Of a stretch of DNA of 9,392 bases, positions 1-7,239 are shown in pieces. The notes beneath the pieces are model-generated. The model ran no database searches. It saw only the letters and a program-made list of their open reading frames with translations, and was not told where the DNA came from. How positions within the stretch are numbered: position 1 is the stretch's first letter; each line of letters begins with the position of its first letter. Both the position numbers and the translations under genes were made by a program. Origin of the DNA: Acidimicrobiaceae bacterium (GTDB taxonomy: Bacteria; Actinomycetota; Acidimicrobiia; Acidimicrobiales; Acidimicrobiaceae); assembly GCA_013044415.1 (NCBI GenBank), contig JABEUO010000182.1, forward strand, positions 1-9,392, given 5' to 3'.

Positions 1-616
1 AATGATCCGCTACCAGAAACAACTCTCTGAAATGGCTTTCCATGACCTCCTTACGGGGCTGGCTAACAGAAGTTTCCTAGTCGACAAGATCAAATCCAAA
101 ATGGCCGAAGCCCGAAGGTCTGGTTCGGTAATCGCAGTGGCATATATGGATCTTGACAACTTCAAGCCCGTGAATGACACCTACGGGCACGCCGAAGGCG
201 ACCGTCTGCTGATCGAGGTCGCTCGGAGACTCGAATATGAACTACGTGAAGTGGATACCGTAGCGAGGATCGGAGGTGACGAATTCGTCTGCTTGTTAGA
301 ACTCAAAGATAGGCCTGAATGCGAGAAAATCATTAACCGGATCATTAAACGGATCGAAGAGCCCTATGAGATTGCCAACGGGACCGAGACGGCAACGGTT
401 TCTGCGTCAATCGGCGTCGCCTTCTACGAGTACGACGATACCGATCCCGATACTCTTCTCCGACAGGCCGACCAGCTGATGTATAGTGCTAAAAGGGCGG
501 GCGGAATGAAGTATATGACAAAGGATATGGCGTCGAAATTAAGAAAAAGCCGCCACAAGTCCGGTTCTCATGAGTCAATTGGAGCCGAGGCAGCGCGCGA
601 ACAGGATCTTCCCTAG
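1..616 (+). CDS. Diguanylate cyclase GGDEF domain, C-terminal part of a larger protein (5' truncated by window edge)
   Basis: Catalyses condensation of two GTP to cyclic-di-GMP in the cytosol. The visible 204 residues are almost entirely one GGDEF domain: the entry motif DLLTGLANR (15-23), the metal-binding segment DLDNFKPVND (50-59), the GGDEF signature at 91-95 and the RxxD product-inhibition site (REVD, 82-85) are all intact, so an active, feedback-inhibited cyclase is expected. The first Met is probably internal: the paralogue at 1195-5841 has the same sequence directly after a PAS domain (EMVQYQKQLSEM against MIRYQKQLSEM here), so the reading frame should continue upstream. Identity to that paralogue is about two thirds over roughly 170 residues by eye count. 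The tail after residue 172 is charged and divergent. No clear terminator follows the stop codon, only a weak 5-bp stem at 651-666. Confidence 0.93.
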   Translation, partial: MIRYQKQLSEMAFHDLLTGLANRSFLVDKIKSKMAEARRSGSVIAVAYMDLDNFKPVNDTYGHAEGDRLLIEVARRLEYELREVDTVARIGGDEFVCLLELKDRPECEKIINRIIKRIEEPYEIANGTETATVSASIGVAFYEYDDTDPDTLLRQADQLMYSAKRAGGMKYMTKDMASKLRKSRHKSGSHESIGAEAAREQDLP

Positions 617-748
617 CGTCAAAAGAATGCACTGGTATGTGCTTGCCAAATAGTGGAAGGTCACTAGTTTGCTTAGCTGGGCCACCAGCACTTTGATTGC
701 AAGTGTCGACTTATGGACATTTTTCCTTGATGAGCCGAGCTGGGAATC

Positions 749-775
749 AAAAATCTCTCTTAGGCCGCCGATAAT
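749..775 (+). promoter_or_regulatory. Possible FliA/WhiG-type (flagellar/sporulation sigma) promoter
   Basis: The sequence reads CAAA, 15 bases, GCCGATAA. The consensus for FliA and WhiG sigma factors is TAAA-N15-GCCGATAA, so the -10 element is exact, spacing is ideal and the -35 core differs at one base. It points toward the large GAF-EAL-GAF-PAS-GGDEF gene but would give a leader of about 410 nt. The 8-mer GCCGATAA also occurs by chance inside glnII (7185-7192, minus strand), so the motif alone is weak evidence. Confidence 0.3.
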
Positions 776-828
776 TGCTCCTTTCACCGATTGATTAGCA
801 AAGGATTATGGCGAGGCGCTCGAGCCCC

Positions 829-860
829 TGCAACCGGCGGCCCGGGTGCAACCGGCAGCC
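829..860. repeat. Direct repeat TGCAACCGGC(G/A)GCC, two copies, 18-bp period
   Basis: TGCAACCGGCGGCC at 829-842 and TGCAACCGGCAGCC at 847-860 match in 13 of 14 positions. The core CAACCGGC recurs twice in the gap upstream of the sigma factor gene (8444-8463). Two copies close together upstream of genes suggest a protein-binding site, but no known regulator is recognised. Confidence 0.5.
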
Positions 861-992
861 ATCACCAAAGATTAAATTACCTCTACTTACCACGCGGGTT
901 TCCAAGTCGGGAAATCTCTGTGAATGCGAATATAGAACTCGGTGGGCTAGGAGCCATCACCGTCCATGAGGGCTAAAAGGAGTTCCGTCCTT

Positions 993-1018
993 TAGAACCG
1001 GCTTGGTTAATCCGATAA
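993..1018 (+). promoter_or_regulatory. Second, weaker FliA/WhiG-like promoter motif
   Basis: TAGA, 14 bases, TCCGATAA: one mismatch in each element and spacing one base short of the FliA/WhiG consensus. It lies about 180 bp before the chosen start of the large c-di-GMP gene, a more usual leader length than the exact motif at 749-775. Assignment is tentative. Confidence 0.22.
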
Positions 1019-1183
1019 TCCAATCAGGTTCCACATAGCAGCGGTGCGCCGCTGGCGCTTTTGAAAGTCGTATTATTTACATGGTGAATCCTTTTGATTG
1101 TGTCGCACGAATTTAACCTTGGCCGAGCCACAAGGGACACTGTTAGCGAGTCCTTTAACCCAAGCGCGACATGGTATCTTTTT

Positions 1184-1194
1184 GGGGAGGAACG
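1184..1194 (+). promoter_or_regulatory. Shine-Dalgarno GGGGAGG deciding a GTG start at 1195
   Basis: GGGGAGG (1184-1190) sits four bases before GTG at 1195. The in-frame ATG at 1171 lies upstream of this element and has no purine-rich sequence before it. The GTG is therefore preferred, although the short spacing and possible leaderless initiation at 1171 keep the choice open. Confidence 0.6.
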
Positions 1195-4100
1195 GTGAGC
1201 CACATCCATAACGAGGGTGGGGCCAATTCGTCGGGTCGATTGGGTGAAACTCTTGTTTCGATCATTGACGACCTAGTAGAGCGTAACATCGAATCGACCC
1301 GTGACGAAAAGCCATCGTCGACGGCGATCTCGCACCTAAATGAGACCGAAGCATCGACGGTGAAAACCGAGTTGTCGAGATACATAACTCTTTTAGTCGA
1401 TCCAAATTCCGATGAAGAATCGGTTACCTTAGCTTCGAAGCAGATTACACGAACCCTGCTTACCGTCGGCGTCTCGGTCGACTGGCTTTTGAAGATGATC
1501 TCCGAAGCTGTAGAGATCTTTCGCTCTGCTCCATCAAAGTATGGGATCGCCCCCGAAGTTCTGAAAGAGACGGCGTCGCTTCTCGAGGCCAAATTCGCCA
1601 GCCAGATCCTGGTCATTTTAGAGACAGAACGCCACGACGATGAAGTGAGATTCTTAGAAATTGAGGAGCTGGCTCAGATTACTCAAAGGGCTACCAGCAC
1701 ATCGCATCTGTTGAAACTCCTCCTCGATTCTCTCATACAGAGCGAAGGGATAGCCGGGGCGTATTTCGGGCACTTCAATCTCGAAGGTCAGTTGGAATAC
1801 GACCACTTTGCTGGCGAGACCTTTGTCCAAATTGGTCGTCTCGCCAGTGAGAGAAAGATACCTCCGCCGTCCAGCCGTGCGGACTTGCCAACAGGGGGAG
1901 GCCCGGCCGGGCGGGCTTGGCGAAGCGGTGAAATTCAGGTTTCCGCCGCCATACAAAGCGATCCAACAATGGCGCCGTGGTCAGAGGCATACTCGAAGTT
2001 AGGCATAAGGTGCACGGCTGCTATACCGATCATGAACTCCGATGGCAAGATAGAAGGACTAATCGGGCTCTATTCGAACTTGCCGGGTTACTTTGCCAAG
2101 AGTTCGCGGCTGAAAATCCTCCAGCTTACGAGGCAGATAATCGGTGCGGCTATCGAACGGTTAGCCAGTGCCAAGCCCATATCTTACGAAACTCGAACTG
2201 TGATGAGGGGACTAGTAAGCAGCCATCGAGTTGAAATGCATTATCAGCCAATCGTCGATCTGAAAACGGGAGAGCTCCACAAGGTCGAAGCACTAGCCCG
2301 GCTCAAACCAGAAGGTTCCGCCGGACTGATTTACCCAGGTGACTTCCTTGCCGCACTCGGGCCGGATGACTTTTTGATCCTTTTCGAGATCGGATTGATT
2401 AAAAGTTGTCAGGCCTTGGCAGATTGGGAGGGGCTGGGGATCAGGACCTCCGTCTCGGTAAACTTTCCACCGCAAGGATTCTCAGATCCGAGGTATTTGA
2501 GGGTTATATCCAAGTCGATCGAGAACTCGGGGATCGACCCCACTCGACTAACACTCGAACTCACCGAAGAGGAGGAGCTCAACGAATTAGAAATATCGGC
2601 TAAAGTCTTGGACTCTATAAAGGGTTTTGGGGTAAAACTCTCCCAGGACGACTTGGGATCTGGGTTTAGTTCACTACGTAGGCTAGAGAAGATAGGTTTC
2701 AACGAGGTCAAAATAGACCAGACCCTGGTGAGAAATCCAACCGATCCAAAGAGCCCGCTTAAGCTAATAGAGCACTTGGCCTCCCTTGCGCACGATTTAA
2801 ACCTATCGGTGGTCGTGGAGGGGCTGGAATCTGAGGCCCTTATCGAAGCCGCCACTATCATGGGCGCTGATTACGGTCAAGGATACGCAATTGCCAAGCC
2901 GATGCCAGGTAGGGACATAGCCGATTTTGCCCTTAGCTTCGAGTGGCAGAATAAAAGCGACCGACCAAAGACGAGTCTCGGCGGAATTGCGAAACTTAGG
3001 CGCTGGTCAACCAGGGTAGAGTCCGTGGCCAGCTACCCAGAGGTCTTGACCGACGAGAGGTTGATCGGAGATCTACGAAACTCCTTAATATATCTAATTA
3101 ATCCACGAATCGACCTCATCCTGTCGCGGCTCGAGGGCGCCCTCTCCTTAGGCGCGGGCCCACAGTACAAGTCGATCAAACAGATGCTGGAAGAAAACCT
3201 TTGGATTTCGAATCCAAACGACCGCAACCTACCGGCCCATGATATTGATCGGGGCGGGATCGAATACGGAGCCAAGGGCCTTTCTGAGCTTACGGCAGAA
3301 GAGTTGAGAAAACTGGTCTCCCTGTCATGGGAGTTGACCCAAATCGGCTTCAGCAACTCCTCCCCCACTGCACAATTAGAACAGATCTGCCTTACCGCAG
3401 AATCTTACGTCGCAGATTCAGTCACCGCCATAATGCTACTCGATAAGGACAACCAGCTAAATCTGAGTCAGGCTCCATCGATGTCACCCGCTGCAAAACG
3501 CACGATGTCGCTCATCAAAGTTTCCCCTGGATCAGGTTCCTGTGCCAATGTAGTCCTCTCAAAGGGGCCGGTCTTCGTTGGGAACACATTCCTCGATCCT
3601 CGGTGGTCAGAACTGAGCAACCTAGTCACCTCTCTGGGGATCAAGGCTTGTTGGTCGGTGCCAATCCAAAACAACCGTTCCGAGATCATTGGCACGATGT
3701 CGATGTCACACCGGCATCACAAGATGCCCACTCCATACCAGCGAGAGATAATCGAATACTGCGCTAAAACGGCCGCCTCCGTATTGGCAAGACCATCAGC
3801 GCAAGTTGCAGAACGATCAGAATCGATAGTTTTCGGTGGCAGTCAGTTATTCGAAGCGTCGAAGAAGGTGAAAATTAGTCTCCCCGATGGAAGACTCTTC
3901 GATCCGTCGCCGGCATTCATGGCAATGTACGGTTATTCCACTGAGGACTTCGATCACCTAACGCTTTTCGACCTCAACCCTTCCATGTCCCGCTCGGTGC
4001 TCGTCGATGTAGCCGAGAGGACCGGAATCGACGAAGTTCTCCATTTGACATCAACCCACCAGACTAAGGGCGGAGAGACTAAGGAAGTCGAGCTCTACAC

Positions 4101-5841
4101 TACGCTAAAGCTTCAAGACGGTGTTGAGTACTTCGAGACGACATTAGCGGATATAACCGACCTCTCTAAGTCAGAAAAACTGCTGGCCGCCGAGCACGAA
4201 AGCAGAAACCGACTGCTGAGAACTTCATCGGTCCTAGTAGCCGTTGTGGACCCAACAGGCGTAACGCTTATGGTCAACCACGCAGTCAGTGGATTGTTGG
4301 CCATGAGTGAAGATCAGCTAATCGGCAAACGCTTCCCCCTTCGCTTGCTCGCCGATGGAAGTGACCGGGATAAGATCCAAACTGCGTTAGCCAGGGCAAC
4401 AAGGACCAGACTTTGCGAAAGTATCGAGGCCTGGGTCAACTCGGCTCGAGGGGGAAAGCGACTCCTCGCAGTCGACGTCATACCTAACTTTGACAACCTC
4501 GGGGCACTTAACGCATACATCTGCACCGGGGTCGACATCACCGAGCGCTTCGAAGCGACCGCGAGCATTTCAAGGCAGGAAGCCTTTGTTTCGCAGATCA
4601 TCGAGTCGATCCCTGGAATTGTGGTGGTCTTCGACGCCGAGTGCTGCATAATTCAGTGCAACGTAGCCCTAGAAGAGTTCACTGGGGTCAAGTTTGAAGA
4701 TATGAGGAATCGCCCGTATTATCACCTCAACTTCTTCCCATCAAAATCCCGCCCGACCGCAGTGAAGTGGTTCAAAGAAGCTATCGAGGCCGGTAGGGCG
4801 GACCGCACTTTCGCTCCCTGGGTCCATCGAGACGGTTCTACCCATCTCTTCGAATGGCGGAGTTCCTTCATAAAAGGGAGCGACAACCAAGTAAAGTTCG
4901 TAGTAGTTGTCGGAAACGACATCACCGACGAAGATAAGAACCTGAAAGTACTTCAACGGGCGGCGGCTGTATTCGAGAATTCGAGTGAGGCGATCGTAAT
5001 TGCCGACAAACACTCGACGATCCTGGAGGTCAACGGGGGCTTCACGCGGATAACCGGCTACTCGAGGAGTGAAGCGATCGGCAAAAATGCCGGATTTGTG
5101 GGCTCCGATATCCACGACCAAAACTTCTTCAAAGAAATGTACGATTCACTCAAGGACACATCCCGCTGGAGCGGAACTATCTGGAACCGACGTAAGGATG
5201 GATCTGAATTTCCCGCATTGATGCATATCACTACGATCCGAAACACCTACGGAGAAATAGACCATTATGCGGGTATCTTCTCAGACATTACCGAAATGGT
5301 CCAATACCAAAAACAACTCTCCGAGATGGCCTTCCATGACATCCTCACCGGCTTAGCCAATCGGAGCCTGCTCGTAGAGATGATCAGCTCTCGGATGGCC
5401 GAGGCCCGACGAGCCGGGAGCGTATTGGCCCTCGCATACATGGACTTGGACAACTTCAAGCCGATCAATGACCTATATGGTCACGCAGAGGGCGACCGGC
5501 TCTTAATCGAGCTTTCAAAAAGACTCACGAATGAACTGAGGGAAGTTGACACCATTGCGAGGATCGGGGGCGACGAGTTTGTTTGCCTACTGCCGGGTCT
5601 TAGCGACAAATCGGAATGCAAGGAGATCCTGAATCGGCTGATAGCCCGTATCGAGGAGCCGTTCTTGCTCAGTGACTCAAAAACCTCCTTCAAGGTATCC
5701 GCTTCGATTGGGGTTGCCTACTATCAAAACGATGACACCGACCCAGACAACCTTCTTCGACAAGCAGATCAGCTGATGTACATCGCCAAAAGGTCTGGGG
5801 GTCGCTCGTTTTTCACCTCCGACGAATCAATAAAGAATTAG
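1195..5841 (+). CDS. Multisensor cyclic-di-GMP enzyme: GAF-EAL-GAF-PAS(x4)-GGDEF
   Basis: A soluble protein of about 1548 residues (numbered from the GTG) with no membrane segment. Domains in order: helical N-terminus (about 20-145), GAF (167-322), EAL phosphodiesterase (347-577), unassigned linker (582-707), GAF with the CWSxP signature (712-867), four PAS domains (885-992, 1002-1119, 1130-1248, 1254-1369), GGDEF cyclase (1372-1542). The EAL residues corresponding to RocR metal and catalytic positions are all present: E365 in the EAL signature, N423, E455, D485, D486, K506, E542, Q562. The cyclase has DILTGLANR (1382-1390), GGDEF (1458-1462) and the RxxD inhibitory site (1449-1452). Both making and hydrolysing c-di-GMP is therefore plausible; which activity dominates is unknown. 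The EAL-before-GGDEF order reverses the common arrangement. PAS3 carries a cysteine cluster (C1150, C1151, C1155) and GAF2 a His-rich loop near 839-842. The C-terminus is paralogous to the gene at 1-616. An alternative ATG start at 1171 adds 8 residues. Confidence 0.96.
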   Translation: MSHIHNEGGANSSGRLGETLVSIIDDLVERNIESTRDEKPSSTAISHLNETEASTVKTELSRYITLLVDPNSDEESVTLASKQITRTLLTVGVSVDWLLKMISEAVEIFRSAPSKYGIAPEVLKETASLLEAKFASQILVILETERHDDEVRFLEIEELAQITQRATSTSHLLKLLLDSLIQSEGIAGAYFGHFNLEGQLEYDHFAGETFVQIGRLASERKIPPPSSRADLPTGGGPAGRAWRSGEIQVSAAIQSDPTMAPWSEAYSKLGIRCTAAIPIMNSDGKIEGLIGLYSNLPGYFAKSSRLKILQLTRQIIGAAIERLASAKPISYETRTVMRGLVSSHRVEMHYQPIVDLKTGELHKVEALARLKPEGSAGLIYPGDFLAALGPDDFLILFEIGLIKSCQALADWEGLGIRTSVSVNFPPQGFSDPRYLRVISKSIENSGIDPTRLTLELTEEEELNELEISAKVLDSIKGFGVKLSQDDLGSGFSSLRRLEKIGFNEVKIDQTLVRNPTDPKSPLKLIEHLASLAHDLNLSVVVEGLESEALIEAATIMGADYGQGYAIAKPMPGRDIADFALSFEWQNKSDRPKTSLGGIAKLRRWSTRVESVASYPEVLTDERLIGDLRNSLIYLINPRIDLILSRLEGALSLGAGPQYKSIKQMLEENLWISNPNDRNLPAHDIDRGGIEYGAKGLSELTAEELRKLVSLSWELTQIGFSNSSPTAQLEQICLTAESYVADSVTAIMLLDKDNQLNLSQAPSMSPAAKRTMSLIKVSPGSGSCANVVLSKGPVFVGNTFLDPRWSELSNLVTSLGIKACWSVPIQNNRSEIIGTMSMSHRHHKMPTPYQREIIEYCAKTAASVLARPSAQVAERSESIVFGGSQLFEASKKVKISLPDGRLFDPSPAFMAMYGYSTEDFDHLTLFDLNPSMSRSVLVDVAERTGIDEVLHLTSTHQTKGGETKEVELYTTLKLQDGVEYFETTLADITDLSKSEKLLAAEHESRNRLLRTSSVLVAVVDPTGVTLMVNHAVSGLLAMSEDQLIGKRFPLRLLADGSDRDKIQTALARATRTRLCESIEAWVNSARGGKRLLAVDVIPNFDNLGALNAYICTGVDITERFEATASISRQEAFVSQIIESIPGIVVVFDAECCIIQCNVALEEFTGVKFEDMRNRPYYHLNFFPSKSRPTAVKWFKEAIEAGRADRTFAPWVHRDGSTHLFEWRSSFIKGSDNQVKFVVVVGNDITDEDKNLKVLQRAAAVFENSSEAIVIADKHSTILEVNGGFTRITGYSRSEAIGKNAGFVGSDIHDQNFFKEMYDSLKDTSRWSGTIWNRRKDGSEFPALMHITTIRNTYGEIDHYAGIFSDITEMVQYQKQLSEMAFHDILTGLANRSLLVEMISSRMAEARRAGSVLALAYMDLDNFKPINDLYGHAEGDRLLIELSKRLTNELREVDTIARIGGDEFVCLLPGLSDKSECKEILNRLIARIEEPFLLSDSKTSFKVSASIGVAYYQNDDTDPDNLLRQADQLMYIAKRSGGRSFFTSDESIKN

Positions 5842-5904
5842 ATTAACCACAGCTATCCACCAGAGTCGTGATCACGGAGACATCCTAAGTCACGCCATCA
5901 AGGC

Positions 5905-5926
5905 GTCCAAAGGTAGTCCAAAGGTA
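5905..5926. repeat. Tandem 11-bp repeat GTCCAAAGGTA, two copies
   Basis: GTCCAAAGGTA is present at 5905-5915 and again, exactly, at 5916-5926. A related string GGTAGTCCAA occurs at 9225-9234 near the other end of the window. Function is unknown; an operator or replication-slippage product are both possible. Confidence 0.6.
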
Positions 5927-5943
5927 ATCGGGCGCTCTTCAGC

Positions 5944-5980
5944 TTCAAGGTTTCGAACTGAAACAGCTATCAACCTTGAA
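5944..5980. other. Inverted repeat TTCAAGGTT / AACCTTGAA (9 bp)
   Basis: TTCAAGGTT (5944-5952) pairs perfectly with AACCTTGAA (5972-5980) across a 19-nt loop. A competing inner stem GTTTC (5950-5954) / GAAAC (5960-5964) uses part of the loop, so two alternative folds exist. No T-run follows on either strand, so a terminator is unlikely. Confidence 0.45.
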
Positions 5981-6018
5981 TCACCGACCGAGGGAACCGG
6001 GTGATCGGTTACCAGTTT

Positions 6019-6133
6019 GGCCATCACATCCAGTGCGGAGCGAGTATGTGCAATTTGCCGATCGGTCTCGCCAGATTAATCTCCCAGATCTGTGAGTGAT
6101 GGCCTGTCAGCTTGAAACCACCCCTCAAGCTGA
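6019..6133. other. Nested inverted repeats and palindromes
   Basis: GGCCATCAC (6019-6027) pairs with GTGATGGCC (6096-6104). Inside lie a GCGAG/CTCGC stem (6040-6044 with 6067-6071) and three palindromes: CCGATCGG (6058-6065), AGATTAATCT (6073-6082) and CAGATCTG (6085-6092). Directly after is a perfect 9-bp hairpin TCAGCTTGA (6107-6115) / TCAAGCTGA (6125-6133). Together these could form a branched RNA or serve as protein-binding DNA; no family is recognised. Confidence 0.4.
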
Positions 6134-6142
6134 TCTCACCAG

Positions 6143-6177
6143 AAAAACCGAAGGGGCCAAATATCTGGCCCCTTCGG
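6143..6177 (-). terminator. Rho-independent terminator of glnII
   Basis: A perfect 12-bp GC-rich stem (arms 6148-6159 and 6166-6177, loop of 6) is followed on the minus strand by TTTTTCT. It lies 57 bp past the glnII stop codon. On the plus strand the stem is followed by CATAACAC with no T-run, so it should act mainly on minus-strand transcripts. Confidence 0.92.
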
Positions 6178-6234
6178 CATAACACTCTCTATTGCAACTA
6201 GCGACTTGTTAGTAGTATCAAAAACTGGACTGAA

Positions 6235-7239
6235 TTAACGACCAACTGCGTCTTCGCAGACCGTTTCAACTATCAAGCGTGAAACTACATACGGATCGCA
6301 GTTGGCATTGGGGCGGCGATCCTCGATCCAACCCTTCTTCGCCTTTTCAACCGCCCATGGAATTCTGATCGATGCTCCACGGTCGGAAGCCCCGTAACTG
6401 AAGACGTCGTAGCGTGCGGTCTCGTGGGCTCCGGTCAACCTCTTCTCGATACCTTCACCGTAGTTACTTATGTGCTTCTCTACCTCTTTGCCGAGCGCTT
6501 CACATCCAGCGATTATCGCGTCATAACCCTCGCGCATCGCCTTGGTGGAAAAGTTGGTATGTGCCCCAGCACCGTTCCAGTCACCAGGCATTGGCTTGGC
6601 ATCCCAGTTGACAACGACCCCGTAGTCTTCGGCGACCCTCATCAACAGCCATCTCGCCATCCAAAGCTGGTCACCAATAGCCGGTGGTGGAAGAATTCCA
6701 ATCTGAAACTCCCACTGGGCCATCATCACTTCTGCGTTTGTGCCCTCAATGGAGATCCCAGCGTCCATACACGCTTGGGTGTGAGCCTCGACGATCTCAC
6801 GTCCCACCATCTTCTCACCGCCGGTACCACAGTAGTAAGGGCCTTGCGGGGCCGGGTATCCAGTCTCGGGCCAACCCAATGGCCGACCATTCTGGTAGAA
6901 GGTGTACTCCTGTTCGATTCCGAACATCGGTTCCTGGGCCGAATACTTCTCCGCTACGGCCACGCAGGCCGCCCGAGTATTCGTGGGGTGAGGGGTGAAG
7001 TCAGTCAGCAAAACCTCACATAGCACAAGGACATTTGCTCCGCCTCGAATTGGGTCCGGGCATGAATAAACCGGTCTTAGCACGCAGTCCGAGTTGCTCC
7101 CGGGAGCCTGATTAGTACTCGAACCGTCAAATCCCCAAATGCCGGGCTCTTCGCCGTCTTTGATAATCTTGGTCTTATTGCGCATTATCGGCGTCGGCTT
7201 TGTGCCGTCGATCCAGATGTACTCCGCCTGGTAACTCAT
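6235..7239 (-). CDS. glnII: Glutamine synthetase type II (GSII)
   Basis: Makes glutamine from glutamate, ammonia and ATP in the cytosol. At 334 residues it has the length of the eukaryote-like GSII class (rhizobia, Frankia, Streptomyces, plants) rather than the roughly 470 of bacterial GSI. Diagnostic segments are intact: WGFDGSSTNQAPGSNSD (35-51), the catalytic-site FGIEQEYTFY around 109-112, GTNAEV (166-171), QWEFQIG (175-181), NGAGAHTNFS with H227 (222-231), RGASIRIP (287-294) and EDRRPNANCDPY (306-317). The GSI adenylylation region is absent, as is usual for the class, so control is likely transcriptional. The ATG at 7239 is chosen because AAAAAGG lies seven bases upstream and because homology begins there; the frame is open 26 codons further upstream without family resemblance. 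The sigma factor gene lies upstream in the same direction, 299 bp away. A strong terminator follows. Confidence 0.97.
   Translation of the reverse strand: MSYQAEYIWIDGTKPTPIMRNKTKIIKDGEEPGIWGFDGSSTNQAPGSNSDCVLRPVYSCPDPIRGGANVLVLCEVLLTDFTPHPTNTRAACVAVAEKYSAQEPMFGIEQEYTFYQNGRPLGWPETGYPAPQGPYYCGTGGEKMVGREIVEAHTQACMDAGISIEGTNAEVMMAQWEFQIGILPPPAIGDQLWMARWLLMRVAEDYGVVVNWDAKPMPGDWNGAGAHTNFSTKAMREGYDAIIAGCEALGKEVEKHISNYGEGIEKRLTGAHETARYDVFSYGASDRGASIRIPWAVEKAKKGWIEDRRPNANCDPYVVSRLIVETVCEDAVGR

Larger units (their letters stand above)
617..1194. other. Intergenic region between the two c-di-GMP genes
   Basis: No convincing gene lies here. Short frames exist on both strands, including a 53-codon arginine-rich frame from an ATG at 808 with an AAAGGA only two bases upstream, but none resembles a known protein. 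The region contains two motifs resembling FliA/WhiG-type promoters in the sense direction, an 18-bp-period direct repeat at 829-860, and a 10-mer AGCCATCACC present twice (857-866 and 952-961). I looked for c-di-GMP riboswitch (GEMM) consensus segments and did not find them. Confidence 0.6.
5842..6234. other. Convergent intergenic region rich in inverted repeats
   Basis: No gene is seen. The segment lies between the 3' ends of the large c-di-GMP gene and glnII. It holds a palindrome CGTGATCACG (5867-5876), a tandem 11-mer (5905-5926), and at least four separate perfect inverted repeats of 9-12 bp, the last being the glnII terminator. I see no match to tmRNA, RNase P, SRP RNA or a tRNA. Confidence 0.6.

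Noticed and set aside
575..787. Minus-strand 70-codon frame after the first gene
   Set aside because: No ribosome binding site or family features, and it overlaps the 3' end of a certain gene on the other strand.
808..969. Small arginine-rich 53-codon frame starting at ATG 808, after the FliA-like motif
   Set aside because: AAAGGA is only two bases from the ATG, the composition follows the GC-rich direct repeat, and nothing resembles a known family.
617..1170. c-di-GMP riboswitch (GEMM-I or type II) in the leader of the large c-di-GMP gene
   Set aside because: The conserved GEMM segments (AGGGCAAACC, GCAAAGC, and the receptor half with GGGGUUACCGAUGG) are not present.
5951..5964. tRNA T-arm suggested by TTCGAAC
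   Set aside because: No acceptor stem, anticodon arm or CCA-proximal pairing could be placed around it; the same holds at 9211.
6424..7023. Long plus-strand frame opposite glnII
   Set aside because: It lies antisense to an unmistakable glutamine synthetase and its translation has no domain character; it is a codon-bias shadow.
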